64,000 nucleotides of DNA from Brugia malayi (Eukaryota > Nematoda > Chromadorea > Rhabditida > Onchocercidae). The position numbers and the translations under genes are program-made. Below, piece by piece: positions 19,795 through 29,779 of this stretch; position 1 is the stretch's first letter, and every line of letters begins with the position of its first letter. The notes under the pieces are model-generated. The model ran no database searches. It was not told where the DNA came from and worked only from the letters and a program-made list of their open reading frames with translations. The stretch lies in assembly GCF_000002995.4 (NCBI RefSeq), contig NW_025062478.1:13382462-13446461 (forward strand). The letters are read 5' to 3'.

Positions 19795-20168
19795 TACGTG
19801 GTATCGGTACTGACATAGTATATACACCAAGAATACTAAGAATATTACAAAAATATGGGAAAAAATTCTTCAATAAAATCTATACCGAGCAGGAAATAGA
19901 GATAAGCAGAAAATACAACAGCCAAGAAATGCAAGCAAAGTATCGTGCTAAACGCTTTGCAGCAAAGGAAGCCTTTGTTAAGGCACTAGGTGGATTCAGC
20001 CATGGCATTATAATGAAAAATATAGAAATATACAATGACGTAAGAGGAAAGCCGCATCTTACTGTTAGCAAGAATTTCATCTTCAAAGACCACATGATTC
20101 ATCTTTCTCTCAGTGACGATGGAGATTGCGCTACTGCGTTTGTTATAATTTACAGCTCACTTCCGTAA
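19791..20168 (+). CDS. acpS: acpS, intact ORF (holo-ACP synthase), bacterial origin
   Basis: A complete 125-codon frame for the phosphopantetheinyl transferase that converts apo-ACP to holo-ACP using CoA. Family landmarks are all present: GIGTDIV at the start (Mg-binding Asp), RFAAKEAFVKALG with the catalytic KEA region, and HLSLSDDGDCATAFVII at the end. Length is normal (120-130). The start overlaps the proS stop by ATGA, so the start is secure. The gene converges on the lgt remnant, ending 22 bp from it. The frame is open, but the genomic setting (nuwt block with broken neighbours) gives no sign of eukaryotic expression. It may simply not yet have been hit. Confidence 0.9.
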   Translation: MIRGIGTDIVYTPRILRILQKYGKKFFNKIYTEQEIEISRKYNSQEMQAKYRAKRFAAKEAFVKALGGFSHGIIMKNIEIYNDVRGKPHLTVSKNFIFKDHMIHLSLSDDGDCATAFVIIYSSLP

Positions 20169-20190
20169 CTGCTCAAATATTTGCTTTTCC

Positions 20191-20942
20191 CTATGCGACA
20201 GATTTAGTATTAAATTTCGAATTTAATGCACTCAAATACACGATTATTCCTAGCAGAATCATAAATATTGAAAGCAACTCCCATGGTTAAATCAAGCCAC
20301 AAATAACCAACTTGATAATCTGGTTCACGAAAAAACTCAACCACAAAACGCACTGTTCCGTACCATAACTGCAATGCCAGTTAAAGTTAATGTGCCGTGA
20401 TATAGTCTTATTCTAGTCAAAAAAAACAGTGAATTTGCAATTGCGAAAAATAACAATCCTTCAAAAAACGCCTCGTAAAGCTGACTTGGATGGCGCAGTA
20501 AATTATCACCACTCTCTGGAAATACCATGCCCCATGGCATAGTTGTAACCCTGCCAAACAACTCTCCGTTTACAAAATTGCCTATGAGGCCTAAAAACAA
20601 ACCTATGGGAACTCCACAAGAAATTAGATCCAGTGTGTAAAATATAGGAATATTATATCTTCTAAACGAAACTCCTATAGCGCCACCGTGAAATGACATT
20701 CCTCCTTTCCAAGTCTTCAATATCTCAATAGGGTTGTTTATGTAGGAGATTGGATCGTATATTAACACAAAGCCAAGTCTGCCTCCAAGAATAATACCTA
20801 TAATAGTGCTGTTAACAGTGAATCATAAAAATTCTTAGTAAATATTTTTTGCTCGTCCAACTTATGTAAATACCAATATGCAAAGACTATACCTAAAGTA
20901 TAGAGACAGGACCGATGCTAAAAATTGCTGGACTTAAAGACA
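20191..20942 (-). pseudogene. lgt: lgt, near full-length but frameshifted (prolipoprotein diacylglyceryl transferase)
   Basis: Lgt transfers diacylglycerol from phosphatidylglycerol to the lipobox Cys of prelipoproteins; it is a polytopic inner-membrane enzyme. Pieces run from ATG 20942 (MSLSPAIFSIGPVSI, then a frameshift) through [23 protein letters not shown] and [20 protein letters not shown]. The signature [12 protein letters not shown] reads [10 protein letters not shown] where the family has GRxGNFxNGE, so the conserved Arg is lost. [16 protein letters not shown] is kept. After frameshifts near 20350 and 20240 come [20 protein letters not shown] and LLSIFMILLGIIVYL, with a stop at 20191. 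Confidence 0.92.
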
Positions 20943-20949
20943 TATTTTA

Positions 20950-21411
20950 CTATAGGTTATTTTTAGACAATCTACTTTTTTCACGATTCCACTCTCTCTG
21001 CTTTATGGTTTCTCTTTTGTCATAAAGTTTTTTTCCTTTCACAATAGCAATTCTAGTTTTTACTAATCCTTTGTCATTAAAATAAATTGAAAGTGGCACA
21101 ATAGTAACTCCAGCAGTCTTGATCTGACTGATTAATTTATTTATCTCTTTTTTATGCAGAAGCAATTTACGTTCCCTTTTCGGCTTATGTTTTTTTTTGT
21201 TTGCAGCTTTATATTTTGCAATGTGCATATTGTGCAGCCATATTTCACCATTTTTTTCAGTGACATAAGCATCAGAAATATTTACTTTTCTTTCTCTAAG
21301 AGATTTAACTTCACTACTTAAAAGGACCATACCTGCTTCAAACTCTTCTAGGATAAAGTATTCAAACCTTGCTTTTCTATTTTCTGCAATAACTTCCATA
21401 TTTAAAAACAT
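20950..21411 (-). CDS. smpB: smpB, intact ORF (SsrA/tmRNA-binding protein), bacterial origin
   Basis: SmpB partners tmRNA in ribosome rescue. A 153-codon frame runs from ATG 21411; a second ATG at 21399 ([20 protein letters not shown]) is the more family-like start. A GAGG lies only about 3 nt before the first ATG and about 15 nt before the second. Landmarks are [54 protein letters not shown] and the basic C-terminal tail [18 protein letters not shown] that enters the decoding site. Length is normal. It ends 7 bp before the lgt ATG on the same strand. It has no lesion, yet sits in a decayed bacterial block, so host function is unproven. Confidence 0.9.
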   Translation of the reverse strand: MFLNMEVIAENRKARFEYFILEEFEAGMVLLSSEVKSLRERKVNISDAYVTEKNGEIWLHNMHIAKYKAANKKKHKPKRERKLLLHKKEINKLISQIKTAGVTIVPLSIYFNDKGLVKTRIAIVKGKKLYDKRETIKQREWNREKSRLSKNNL

Positions 21412-21925
21412 TCCTCAGACTTTAATATATACAGGATTTTTAGCTCTTGCAGCAATGTTAAAAAAATAATATTCTAAAATTCAAAACTCGTACGTTCAAG
21501 GCCTATCGGATAGGCTAGTGTAATCCGATATTTTTTGAGGTGCAAGACATAGTTGATTTTTAGTATAACTTTTAGCTGCAAATATTTAAGGAACTTACCA
21601 AGCAGAAAAAAAGGCAAAAAAAATCCAGAGTAGCTAGTTATCAACTCTTTACTTTAAAAATTTTGACGTTGGGTAATGCCTTAAGTGCTTTATAAGCGAG
21701 TTTCAGCTTATTAATCTGCTAAGATTAGAAAATTATATAAAATAACTCCATTTTCATGATAAGAGAACTAGCAAAATGTGTCAAGTAATTTTTGCATTTC
21801 TATGAGCTACTTGGATTCCTGAAATTACAATATTCATATAGTTGTGAGATCAGTGCTCTAATCGACATCCATAGGTTATTAACATAATCAATTTATAGAA
21901 GCGGATGTTATAGAAAAGGAAATAT
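21412..21925. other. Upstream of smpB; bacterial-type dispersed repeat
   Basis: No gene seen. A small palindrome (GCCTATC-G-GATAGGC) lies at 21500-21514. The stretch 21555-21720 resembles 6690-6980, including TATAAGCGAGTTTCAGCTTA and the AGGCAAAA tract. Both copies lie beside bacterial remnants only. Confidence 0.5.
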
Positions 21926-22228
21926 GTTTTAGAAAAAATAGAAAATCCTAGAGAGAATATAGCTTATGAGTTAGTAAATAATGAGAGTAAATTAACAAAT
22001 GAAAATAAACAAAAAATTCTTGAGCTAGCAAAAAAAATAAAAAAAGAAGAAAATATTGCTAATATATTAAAGAAATCTGGTAACAACGCAAAGAAAATTT
22101 TGATAATTACGGTATCTTTCAATGATCAAGAAGAAAAGTAGGGGTTTTCTCTGCTGTACCCTGTCATATGCCATAAAAGTATCAAGGCTGTTAAAGATCT
22201 TTTAGAAGAAGCTAAAAAAAAGAGCTTT
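21926..22228 (+). pseudogene. Unidentified Lys/Glu-rich helical protein fragment
   Basis: About 71 codons open to a TAG at 22138-22140 (IENPRENIAYELVNNESKLT, KILELAKKIKKEENIANILK), followed in another frame by KSIKAVKDLLEEAKKKSF and a stop. The high helical propensity and AAA-rich Lys codons fit an endosymbiont-type hypothetical or ankyrin-associated protein. Not identified. Confidence 0.4.
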
Positions 22229-22378
22229 TAAAGGAAGTGCTGAGCGAGAAAATGACCGTAAAATTTTCAGGTGGTACCAATAGGAACTTATACTCCGCTT
22301 AATTATACCAGGAGAGAATCGAGATAAAATTTTTAATAGCAGCTAAAGATGAAAATATTTTGTTAATATTTTTAGTAT

Positions 22379-22546
22379 AAAAATAACTATAGAGCAGCAA
22401 ACCGTTTCCACTATTACCAAAAAAACTGCTAACAATACTGTAACTATTCCAGCTAATAACCCAGCTTCACACGAAAACGATAAAGATAGTCTTGATACAG
22501 CAACTGTAAAACATGACAGCAAAGTATTCTGCAATGAGAGAGCGTA
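22379..22546 (+). pseudogene. Unidentified Thr/Asn-rich fragment
   Basis: About 55 codons open to a TAG (EQQTVSTITKKTANNTVTIP, HENDKDSLDTATVKHDS). It is low-complexity and coding-like. It ends at the boundary with the satellite array. No family assigned. Confidence 0.3.
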
Positions 22547-24428
22547 GTATTAAAAATATCAAATATTATTTTGAACTCAATTGTTAAAATATCAATTAAA
22601 AATATCAATTAAAACTATTAAAAAATATCAATTCATTAAAAAAAATTAGTTATTTTGAATTCAATTCATAAATTTTATGCGTTGCATACGTACCAGTCAC
22701 TTACGGTGTGGTCAATTGACAACATAAATAAGAAAATAAACTTTAATAACTTAGTTTTTTTTTTAATATTTGAGAAGTGAAATTAATAAAATTTTTAATT
22801 TGTCGTAGATTAAATTCATTTCTGCAGCTAAAATTAATTTTCATTTGAAATCTCAAGATCAAATTTTATGAAAATTTTATGATTTGCAATAAATCAAAAC
22901 ATTTTTTGTATATTAGACTACGAAACAATTTCTAGTAATAAAAAATTTTAATTAAATGTTAAAACTGTTAAAAAAATATATATTCATTAAAAAAGTTAGA
23001 TATTTTGAGCTTAAATGATTAATTTATATGCATTGCATAGGTACTGGTTATTTACGACTGGTCATTTGATCGGCATAAATAATTAAATAATCATTCAAAA
23101 TTAGGTTTTAAACAATGTTTTATTTGCAAAATTATTTAAATTTTTAACTTGCCACTGTTCTAAATCATTCTTACAATTGAAATTAATTTTTATTTCAAAT
23201 CTAAATATCAAATTTTATGAAAATTCAATAATTTGTCAGAGTTTTGTATATTAAACTATAAAATAAATTCTAGCAATATCAAAAACTGATTTTATTTAAA
23301 TGTTAAAATATTAAAAAAAAATCAAATCATTAAAAAAATTAGATAATTTGAACTTGATTGATTAATTTATAAGCGTTGCATAGGTACTGGTCAGTCACGG
23401 TGTGGTCAATTGGTCAGCATAAAATATTAAAAAAAACTTTAAAAAATAACTTTTAATCAACATTTTATTAGCAAAATTAATTAAATTCTTTGTTTGTCAC
23501 GGTTTTATTTCATTCTTACAATTGTAATTAATTTATTTTCCAAATTTAAATACCATAATTTAAGAAAATTGTGCAATTTGTAAAAGTTTTTGCATAATAA
23601 ACTATGAAATAAATGCCGGTGTTGTCAAATTTCAATTTAATTAAAATGTTAAAACTATTAAAAAATATCAATTCGTAAAGAAAATTTTGAGCTTAATTGA
23701 CTAATTTATAAGCGTTGCATGGGTACTGGTCATTTATGGTGTGGTCAATTGGCAACATAAATAATAAAATAAACTTTAATAATTAAGCTTTAATCAATTT
23801 TTTATTAGCAAAATTAATTAAATTTTTAATTAATGACGGCTTTAATTCATTCTTACAGTTAGAATTAATTTTTATTTCTATTTTAAGTATCAAAATATAG
23901 GAAATTTGTACAATTTTGCGAAATGAATACATGTATTGTCAGAATTTATTTTAATTATACGTTAAAATATTTATAAATATCAATTCTTAAAAAAAAAAAA
24001 GTGGTATTTTGAACTTAATTGATTAATTTGTGTGCATTGCATAGGTACTGGTCACGTACCTCGTGGTCATTTGATCAGCATAAATAATTAAATAAACTTT
24101 AAGAATTGAGTTTTGATTAAAATTTCACTGGCGAAAATAATAAAATTTTTAATTAGTCATAGATCTAATTCATTTTTACAATTAATGCTAATTTTTAATT
24201 TAAATTTAAAATTGATTTCTATGAAAATCCTATAATTTGTAAGAATTTTTGCATAATAAACTGGAAAATAAACCCTACTATTATCAAATTTAATCTTAAT
24301 TAAATGTTAAAAAATTAAGAAATATCAAAACATTAAAAAAATAGATATTTTGAACTTAATTAATTTATAAGCGTTGAATAGTACTGGTCACATACATCGC
24401 GGTCATTTGACATTTTAAATAATAAAAA

Positions 24429-24477
24429 AATGCTTAGGCTTAGGCTTAGGGTGTACTTAGGCTTAGGCTTAAGCATT
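24429..24477 (+). repeat. Interstitial TTAGGC island
   Basis: A 49-bp block with AATGCTTA/TAAGCATT inverted ends enclosing TTAGGC repeats and a GGGTGTAC spacer. It follows the satellite core CATTTGACATTTTAAATAAT. Confidence 0.93.
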
Positions 24478-25045
24478 ATTTCAAATCTAAAAATTGATTT
24501 TGGTGAAAATTTTATAATTTGCAAGAGTTTTTGTATATTAAACGTGGAAATAACTTCTAGTTTTATCAATTTTGATTTTAATTAAATGTTAAAATATCGA
24601 AAATTATCAATTAATTAAAAAAAATGGATATTTTGAACTTAATTGATTAATTTGTGTGCATTGCATAGGTACTGATCGCATACATTGTGATCATTTGAAC
24701 AGCAAAAATAATAAAATCAAGTCTAGAAATTGAGTTCTGAATGATATTTTAGGAGCAAAATTAATTAAACTTTAAATTTGCCACTGTTCTAAATAATTCT
24801 TGCAATTGAAATTAATTTTTATTTCAAATTTAAATAACACATTTACAAAAATCCCATAATTTATACGGGTATTTGCATATAAAACTAGGTAAGAAGTTCT
24901 ACTATTATCAAAATTTAATTTCAAAGGATGTTAAAACTATTAAAAAATATCATTTAATAAAAAAAAAAAAAATGATTATTATATACGCATAGTGCGGGAA
25001 CTGGTCACATACATAGTGGTCATTTGACATCTTAAATAGTAAAAT

Positions 25046-25094
25046 AATGCTTAGGCTTAGGCTTAGGGTATACTTAGGCTTAGGCTTAAGCATT
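25046..25094 (+). repeat. Interstitial TTAGGC island
   Basis: Same 49-bp design; the spacer reads GGGTATAC rather than GGGTGTAC, a variant shared with the islands at 56261 and 58328. Confidence 0.93.
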
Positions 25095-26299
25095 ATTTCA
25101 AATCTAAAAATCAATTTTGGTGAAAATTTTATAATTTGCAACAGTTTTTGTATATTAAACGAGGAAATAATTTCTAGTTTTATCAATTTTGATTTTAATT
25201 AAATGTTAAAATATCGAAAATCATCAATTAATTAAAAAAAATGGATATTTTGAACTAAATTGATTAATTTGTGTGCATTGCATAGGTACTGGTCACACAC
25301 ATTGTGGTCATTTGATCAGCATAAATAATTAAATAGACATCAATAATTTGGTTTTGAACAATATTTCGGTAGCAAAATTAATTAAATTTTTAATTTATCA
25401 CGGTTTTAAATCATTTCTTACAATTGAAACTAAGTTTTATTTCAATGAAAATCCCACAATTTGTAAGAGTTTTTGCATATTGAACTAGGAAAAAAGTCCT
25501 ACTATCATCAAATTTTATTTTAATTGAAATCAAAACTATTAAAAAATAGTAATTCATTCAAAAAGATATTTGCTTTCAGCTTAATTGAATAATTTTTATG
25601 CATTGCATGGGTACTGGTCACGTACATTGTGGTCATTTGACCAGCATAAATAATGAAATAAACATTGATAATTGAGTTTTTTATAAATATTTGACAAGTG
25701 AAATTAATAAAATTTTTAATTTGTCCTATATTTAATTCATTTCTGCAGCTAAAATTAATTTTTATTTCAAATTTAAATATCAAATTTTCTGAAAATTCAT
25801 TAATTTACTAGAATTTTGTATATTAATCTACAAAAAAAAAAAAAAAAAAAAAAAATGGTAGTAAATATCAAAAACTAGTTTTAAAAAAAATGTTAGAATA
25901 TTGAAAAATATCAGTTCATTAAAAAAAAAATGGTTATTTTGAACTTAATTGATTAATTTGTGTGCATTGCATAGGTACTGGTCGCATACATTGTGGTCAT
26001 TTGACCAGCATAAATATTAAAATAAACTTTAATAGTTAAGTTTTAATCAATATTTGATTAGCAAAACTATTTCAATTTTTATTTTTTGACGGTTTTAATT
26101 CATTTTTAAAATTATAATTGATTTTTATTTCAAATTTAAATTTTATGAAAATTCATTAATTTTGCATATTAATCTTCAAAATAAATCCCAGCAATATCAA
26201 AAACTAATTTTAAATAAATGTTAAAATATTGAAATAAATGTTAAAATATCAATTCATTAAAAAAAAAATGGATAGCAGTGGTAGATTATTACTCAATAT

Positions 26300-26482
26300 C
26301 AGTGGTAGATTATTACTCAAAAGCAATACTTGAAAAGAATCAAAAGTGGAGAGAGATATGAAGAATTATTTGCCTTCTCAAAGAGTTCAAAAGCCTATAT
26401 AAAAGGTATGCATATGACATTTGTAGGTATTTCCAATCCGCAGGAAATTGAAGATCTAATCGGTTACTTGAGTGTCAACTAA
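26300..26482 (+). pseudogene. c-type cytochrome 3' fragment, copy 1
   Basis: C-terminal part of a small bacterial cytochrome c (CycM-like). After a frame change near 26355, YEELFAFSKSSKAYIKGMHM is read, which contains a candidate Met haem ligand, then TFVGISNPQEIEDLIGYLS and a stop at 26482. The CxxCH haem site is absent. Copy 2 is at 46432-46603. It lies directly upstream of the hydrolase gene in both copies. Confidence 0.75.
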
Positions 26483-26512
26483 GTGATGGTCAGATTGCTA
26501 TACCAAAATAAC

Positions 26513-27240
26513 ATGGATTACAGCATTACTTTGCTTGATGAAGACAGTAAGTACATAGCATAGCACATTGTGAGCTACAAAGGAAAAAAAAAAAAAAGCT
26601 TCCATAGTCTTTTCGGTGGATTTTCACTCAATATGAATGGAATTAGAACAGCTGCTATTTAAAAATTTTGTCAAGAAACTCATATAGCATTTGTGTTATT
26701 TGATTACTTTGGTCATGGTTATTGGTTATTCAGGTGCTGATTACACTGATTACACGATGAGTGATTGGCAAAAAAATTGTGTTAGAGTAACTCGTAACGG
26801 CAAGCAAATAATTATAGGTTCAAGCATGAGACGGCGCCTGATGTTGCTCACTGCTCTCCAACTTTCAGAAAGAATTGCAGCACTAATTGGTGTATCGTCT
26901 GCTTCTGACTTTACTGAAGATTTAATATTCTATCAGTTATCCGAAAGCAAAAAGAAGAATTAGATTCTAAAGGAGTAAGAGATTTTACTTCTGAGCATTA
27001 AATATACAAAATAACTAAAAGCTTGGTATAGAAGATGAAGATGGCAAAAAAAGCTTCTTTTAAATAAAGAGACCATAGATATATAAACTGCCCTGTGCGT
27101 TTATTGACGATAATGCTATATTCCTTACCAACTTCGTTAAATTTAGTCAAGAAGTTGAGGTGCATCTGATGAAGACAGTAGGTTGAGAACATAACAATCG
27201 GTTCATTGGAATTTTTACTTCGGATGATTTGCAAGGCAAC
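26513..27240 (+). pseudogene. Alpha/beta-hydrolase pseudogene, copy 1
   Basis: Bacterial alpha/beta-hydrolase (esterase type) starting at ATG 26513 (NMDYSITLLDEDSKYIA), with a stop soon after. It is then followed by pieces in several frames: GGFSLNMNGIRTAA, CQETHIAFVLFDYFGHGY (the oxyanion-side strand), ADYTDYTMSDWQKNCV and RNGKQIIIGSSMRRRLMLLT. The nucleophile elbow reads GSSMRR where GxSxGG is expected: the Ser is present but the glycines are lost. Then come RIAALIGVSSASDFTEDLIF and decayed C-terminal pieces. This copy preserves the site into which a BEL/Pao element inserted in copy 2. Confidence 0.8.
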
Positions 27241-27250
27241 ATTTCATTTG

Positions 27251-27276
27251 GGAGAGCGACCAGAACCGAACTAGGC
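27251..27276 (-). repeat. Orphan 3' half of a tRNA-derived unit
   Basis: On the minus strand this reads CTAGTTCGGTTCTGGTCGC, matching the box-B half of the units at 27341-27420 and 27500-27575, without a box A. In the second copy (54187-54255) the same sequence has its box A, so this one lost about 40 bp. Confidence 0.65.
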
Positions 27277-27340
27277 ACACATACCCACTTAGATGGTTTG
27301 GCTGATTAAAGACTCATAATAATGCAGAGGAGATTTTAAG

Positions 27341-27420
27341 TGAGGGCAGCGAGCAGAGCCGAGCTAGCCGCACTCAATGCCACAAGCTGATGCCCTACCA
27401 ACTGAGCCACACCCACTCGG
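27341..27420 (-). repeat. tRNA-derived SINE-like unit
   Basis: The minus strand reads GGGTGTGGCTCAGTTGGTAG, a good internal RNA polymerase III box A (D-arm), followed about 30 bp later by a box-B-like GCTCGGCTCTG. The cloverleaf is not complete: no proper anticodon stem or matching acceptor arm is seen. A tRNA-derived retroposon or tRNA pseudogene is likelier than a working tRNA. Confidence 0.7.
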
Positions 27421-27499
27421 ATTATTCAAGGAGCCTTTGCTGGCTGTGTAATTGCACACTAATTTAGTACTCATCATAAGGCAGGGGACGATCTTCCTG

Positions 27500-27575
27500 A
27501 AGAGAGTGAGCAGATCCGAACTAGCCGCATTCAGTACCACAAGCTGATGCTCTACCGACTGAGCCACACCAACCA
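27500..27575 (-). repeat. tRNA-derived SINE-like unit
   Basis: The minus strand reads GGTGTGGCTCAGTCGGTAGA (box A), then GCATCAGCTTGTGG and CTAGTTCGGATCTG (box B). Spacing between boxes is tRNA-like. It is tandem with the unit at 27341 and separated from it by about 80 bp of non-tRNA sequence. Confidence 0.75.
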
Positions 27576-27600
27576 AAGCGATGTGTCTCTCATACATAAA

Positions 27601-28120
27601 TACGTATTGATGAACTTATGTCCACGTATAATAATATAAGTAATAAGAGAATTTATATTAGTATAATAAAAACAGTCAGTGTTTAATCCTTTGCATTGAA
27701 TTGTTTCATTTTAGTTGCTATATTACATTGTTGGAAATAATTTATGCAAAGCAGTTGCAACGTTTTTTGCACAATTTTATTTCGATTCAATTTTTATAAA
27801 TTTTCAAATCTTTGCAATATTGGTTAGAAGGGAAAAACTACATAATTACATCGCCTGCAATTGTTGTAGATGATTTACATACGCTAAATGACTTCATCTA
27901 ATATTTTGTTTGAACTATGTCTGTAAATTTTCAGATGCTTTATTTTAAATTTCCTAAAAAAAATTTTAATTTTCAAAAAATCGGAAAATTTAAGCGAGGA
28001 TATATGTATAGTTTAATAGGTTATATTAATATTAAATTTTGTTAATCGATCATTTGCTATAAATTGAAAAGCCTTTCGCAGCCGTAACAATAAAAAGGCA
28101 TTCATAATATTCTCCTTGTC
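27601..28120. repeat. Segmental duplicate of zinc-finger 5' flank
   Basis: From ATTGATGAACTTATGTCCAC onward this matches 37426-37965 closely for about 520 bp, with small indels. At 37 kb it is the 5' flank of zinc-finger copy A, so this stretch is probably the flank of another copy whose body has been lost or lies elsewhere. It is joined abruptly to the SINE-like units. Confidence 0.85.
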
Positions 28121-29280
28121 AGTTTGTAATGATCATTGTGATCTATTTTAGACAAACCTAAAAAGTGAAGAATAAAAGTATGACCGAACACTTGACAGAG
28201 ATGTAACCGATAATGTGACTTTGCCGTTTTACGTTATATTAAAAGACAGTAATTTTTAAATGGATTTCTCGTAAATATGATGGCGAACGCAATGCGTTTC
28301 ATCCGCTTAGCGAACAAATGCGCTATCTTGAATTAAGTGATAATTTGCGTACAAATTGCTAATTTATATCAAAATTTTATAGTTAAATATGTCAGTGCAT
28401 TAAACGGTCGAATATGAATTGGTTGTTCTTTATATTAATGCATTTGTTACAAAATATACTTAACTGCATACTATGGTAGTACAACTTTCCTTTTTTATAT
28501 ATATTTAATTTTTTTGGTATGGCTGTTTGTTTTAATTAATTTTGACAGAAATTTAGAAGCAAATAAAGAAATCACAATGTTTGAAATTTTTATATCAATT
28601 AGTCCTTAAAAGAATTCGATACATTGAGTTGTTATAGGTTGTTTTTTAATAAAATGTCAAGGTTGTTTGACACTTAAAATTCCAGCATGTAAAAAAGTAA
28701 ATCATAGAAATTGGAATAAATAAAGTGATTAAATTAAAAAGATTAAATCAAATGAAATACATGCTGCGTTGTGATTTCTTTACAAATGCAATGAGTATCA
28801 TCTCAATAAATATGCTGAAAAACTTTTACGACATTTGCTAACATAATTGATGGAAGTGAGAGTTAATTGCTTTAAGAATATTTTAATCGACACAAACAGC
28901 TGGATAGGTATTTTTACCATTATCCAAACTTCAAAAATATAAAAAAATTCTGAGTGCGTATCTAATCAAGAAATTAAAAAATGTCATGTAAAAATTTTAA
29001 ATTAAATCAAATTCATAAATCTCTTCCTGATTTTCACCTGTAATACTTTATTGATTACAATTAGTCGCTCACTGATATAAATTTGACGCATTGTTGTAGA
29101 TCGCATAATTATATAACTTTATGAAATTATATGTAGTAATTAAGAAGATTCTTTTCCAAAAGTTTATTTCATATTATTCATGCAATAATTGAGAAAGAAA
29201 TACATACGAACAATTTCATTTAAGTAATTTTAGTAATTTAACACCAATTAGTAATTTAACACCAACGACAATTATTTGCA
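28121..29280. other. Host-like intergenic sequence, no gene seen
   Basis: AT-rich, non-satellite sequence. The last 170 bp (about 29110-29280) resemble 40500-40605, the 3' flank of zinc-finger copy B, with the same ATGCAATAAT and ACAATTTCATTT landmarks, so this is the distal 3' flank of zinc-finger copy A before the retrotransposon insertion. Confidence 0.55.
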
Positions 29281-29285
29281 ACTCC
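29281..29285. other. Target-site duplication of BEL/Pao element 1 (left)
   Basis: ACTCC directly precedes the left LTR; the same ACTCC follows the right LTR at 35705-35709. A 5-bp TSD is usual for BEL/Pao integrases. Confidence 0.9.
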
Positions 29286-29779
29286 TGTAGTGGAAGCAAA
29301 AAAATGTTTTTGGAAACAAACCTTTATGATTTGGTTAAATTGTTATTCGGGGGAGAAGTTTGATGTCAGGGAGATGTGTTGGATGCCAGCTAAATATCTG
29401 GGCAACAATTGAATAAACTGATTCGGAGGATTGGATGATTTAAAAACTGATCTAATTGACAATAGTATGGTTATAAATCTACATTGATGTTAGACAATGA
29501 TCGAAACAAAGGAGAGGAGGTGCTTGCATGGGCACCAGTTGCTAATAAAGAGCTTATTAGATAACCGCATGATTATGATAGCTAACAAAGAACAATGTAG
29601 ATATCCTCATGATTGTAAGGATTGCTAACAAAGAACGATGTAAATTGTTTCAATATGTAGAAGCATAAATTTGGAAACAAAGAGTCCGAAGTATAAGCAT
29701 TATTTGCGGAAATTACGTAGATATCTTTACTACAATTTGCAACTCATATTTTTAGATCGCGATATTAAAATCCGCGACA
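29286..29779 (-). repeat. 3' LTR of BEL/Pao element 1
   Basis: 494 bp; on the element strand it begins TGTCGCGGATTTTAATATCG and ends TTCCACTACA. The gag-pol stop codon (29752-29754) lies just inside it. A short purine-rich GGTCGGGAG immediately precedes it on the element strand and is the likely polypurine tract. Confidence 0.95.

Larger units (their letters stand above)
22560..26262 (+). repeat. Large AT-rich satellite array, about 290-355-bp units
   Basis: At least eleven tandem divergent units. The core, GCATTGCATAGGTACTGGTC followed by a variable ACATACATTGTGGTCATTTGACCAGC-type stretch, starts near 22678, 23030, 23370, 23712, 24036, 24368, 24655, 24985, 25272, 25598 and 25960. Two neighbouring unit types (24368 and 24985) carry TTAGGC islands instead of the usual downstream sequence. 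Parts of 24650-26020 recur with very high identity at 55240-57200. Short open frames on the minus strand are repeat artefacts. Confidence 0.93.

Noticed and set aside
2704..22546. Bacterial contamination or an endosymbiont contig
   Set aside because: Pieces are broken, alternate strands, and are embedded in TTAGGC-bearing satellites. A duplicated unit carries a BEL/Pao insertion with target-site duplication and SINE-like repeats, so the bacterial DNA is nuclear.
24360..24569. Recurrent 60-80-codon minus-strand frames in the satellite (KPKPKYTLSLSLS wording)
   Set aside because: Translations of the TTAGGC island and AT-rich flank repeated in every island-bearing unit; no independent coding evidence.
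27341..27575. Functional tRNA genes
   Set aside because: Box A and box B are present, but no complete acceptor or anticodon stem can be paired; called tRNA-derived repeats.
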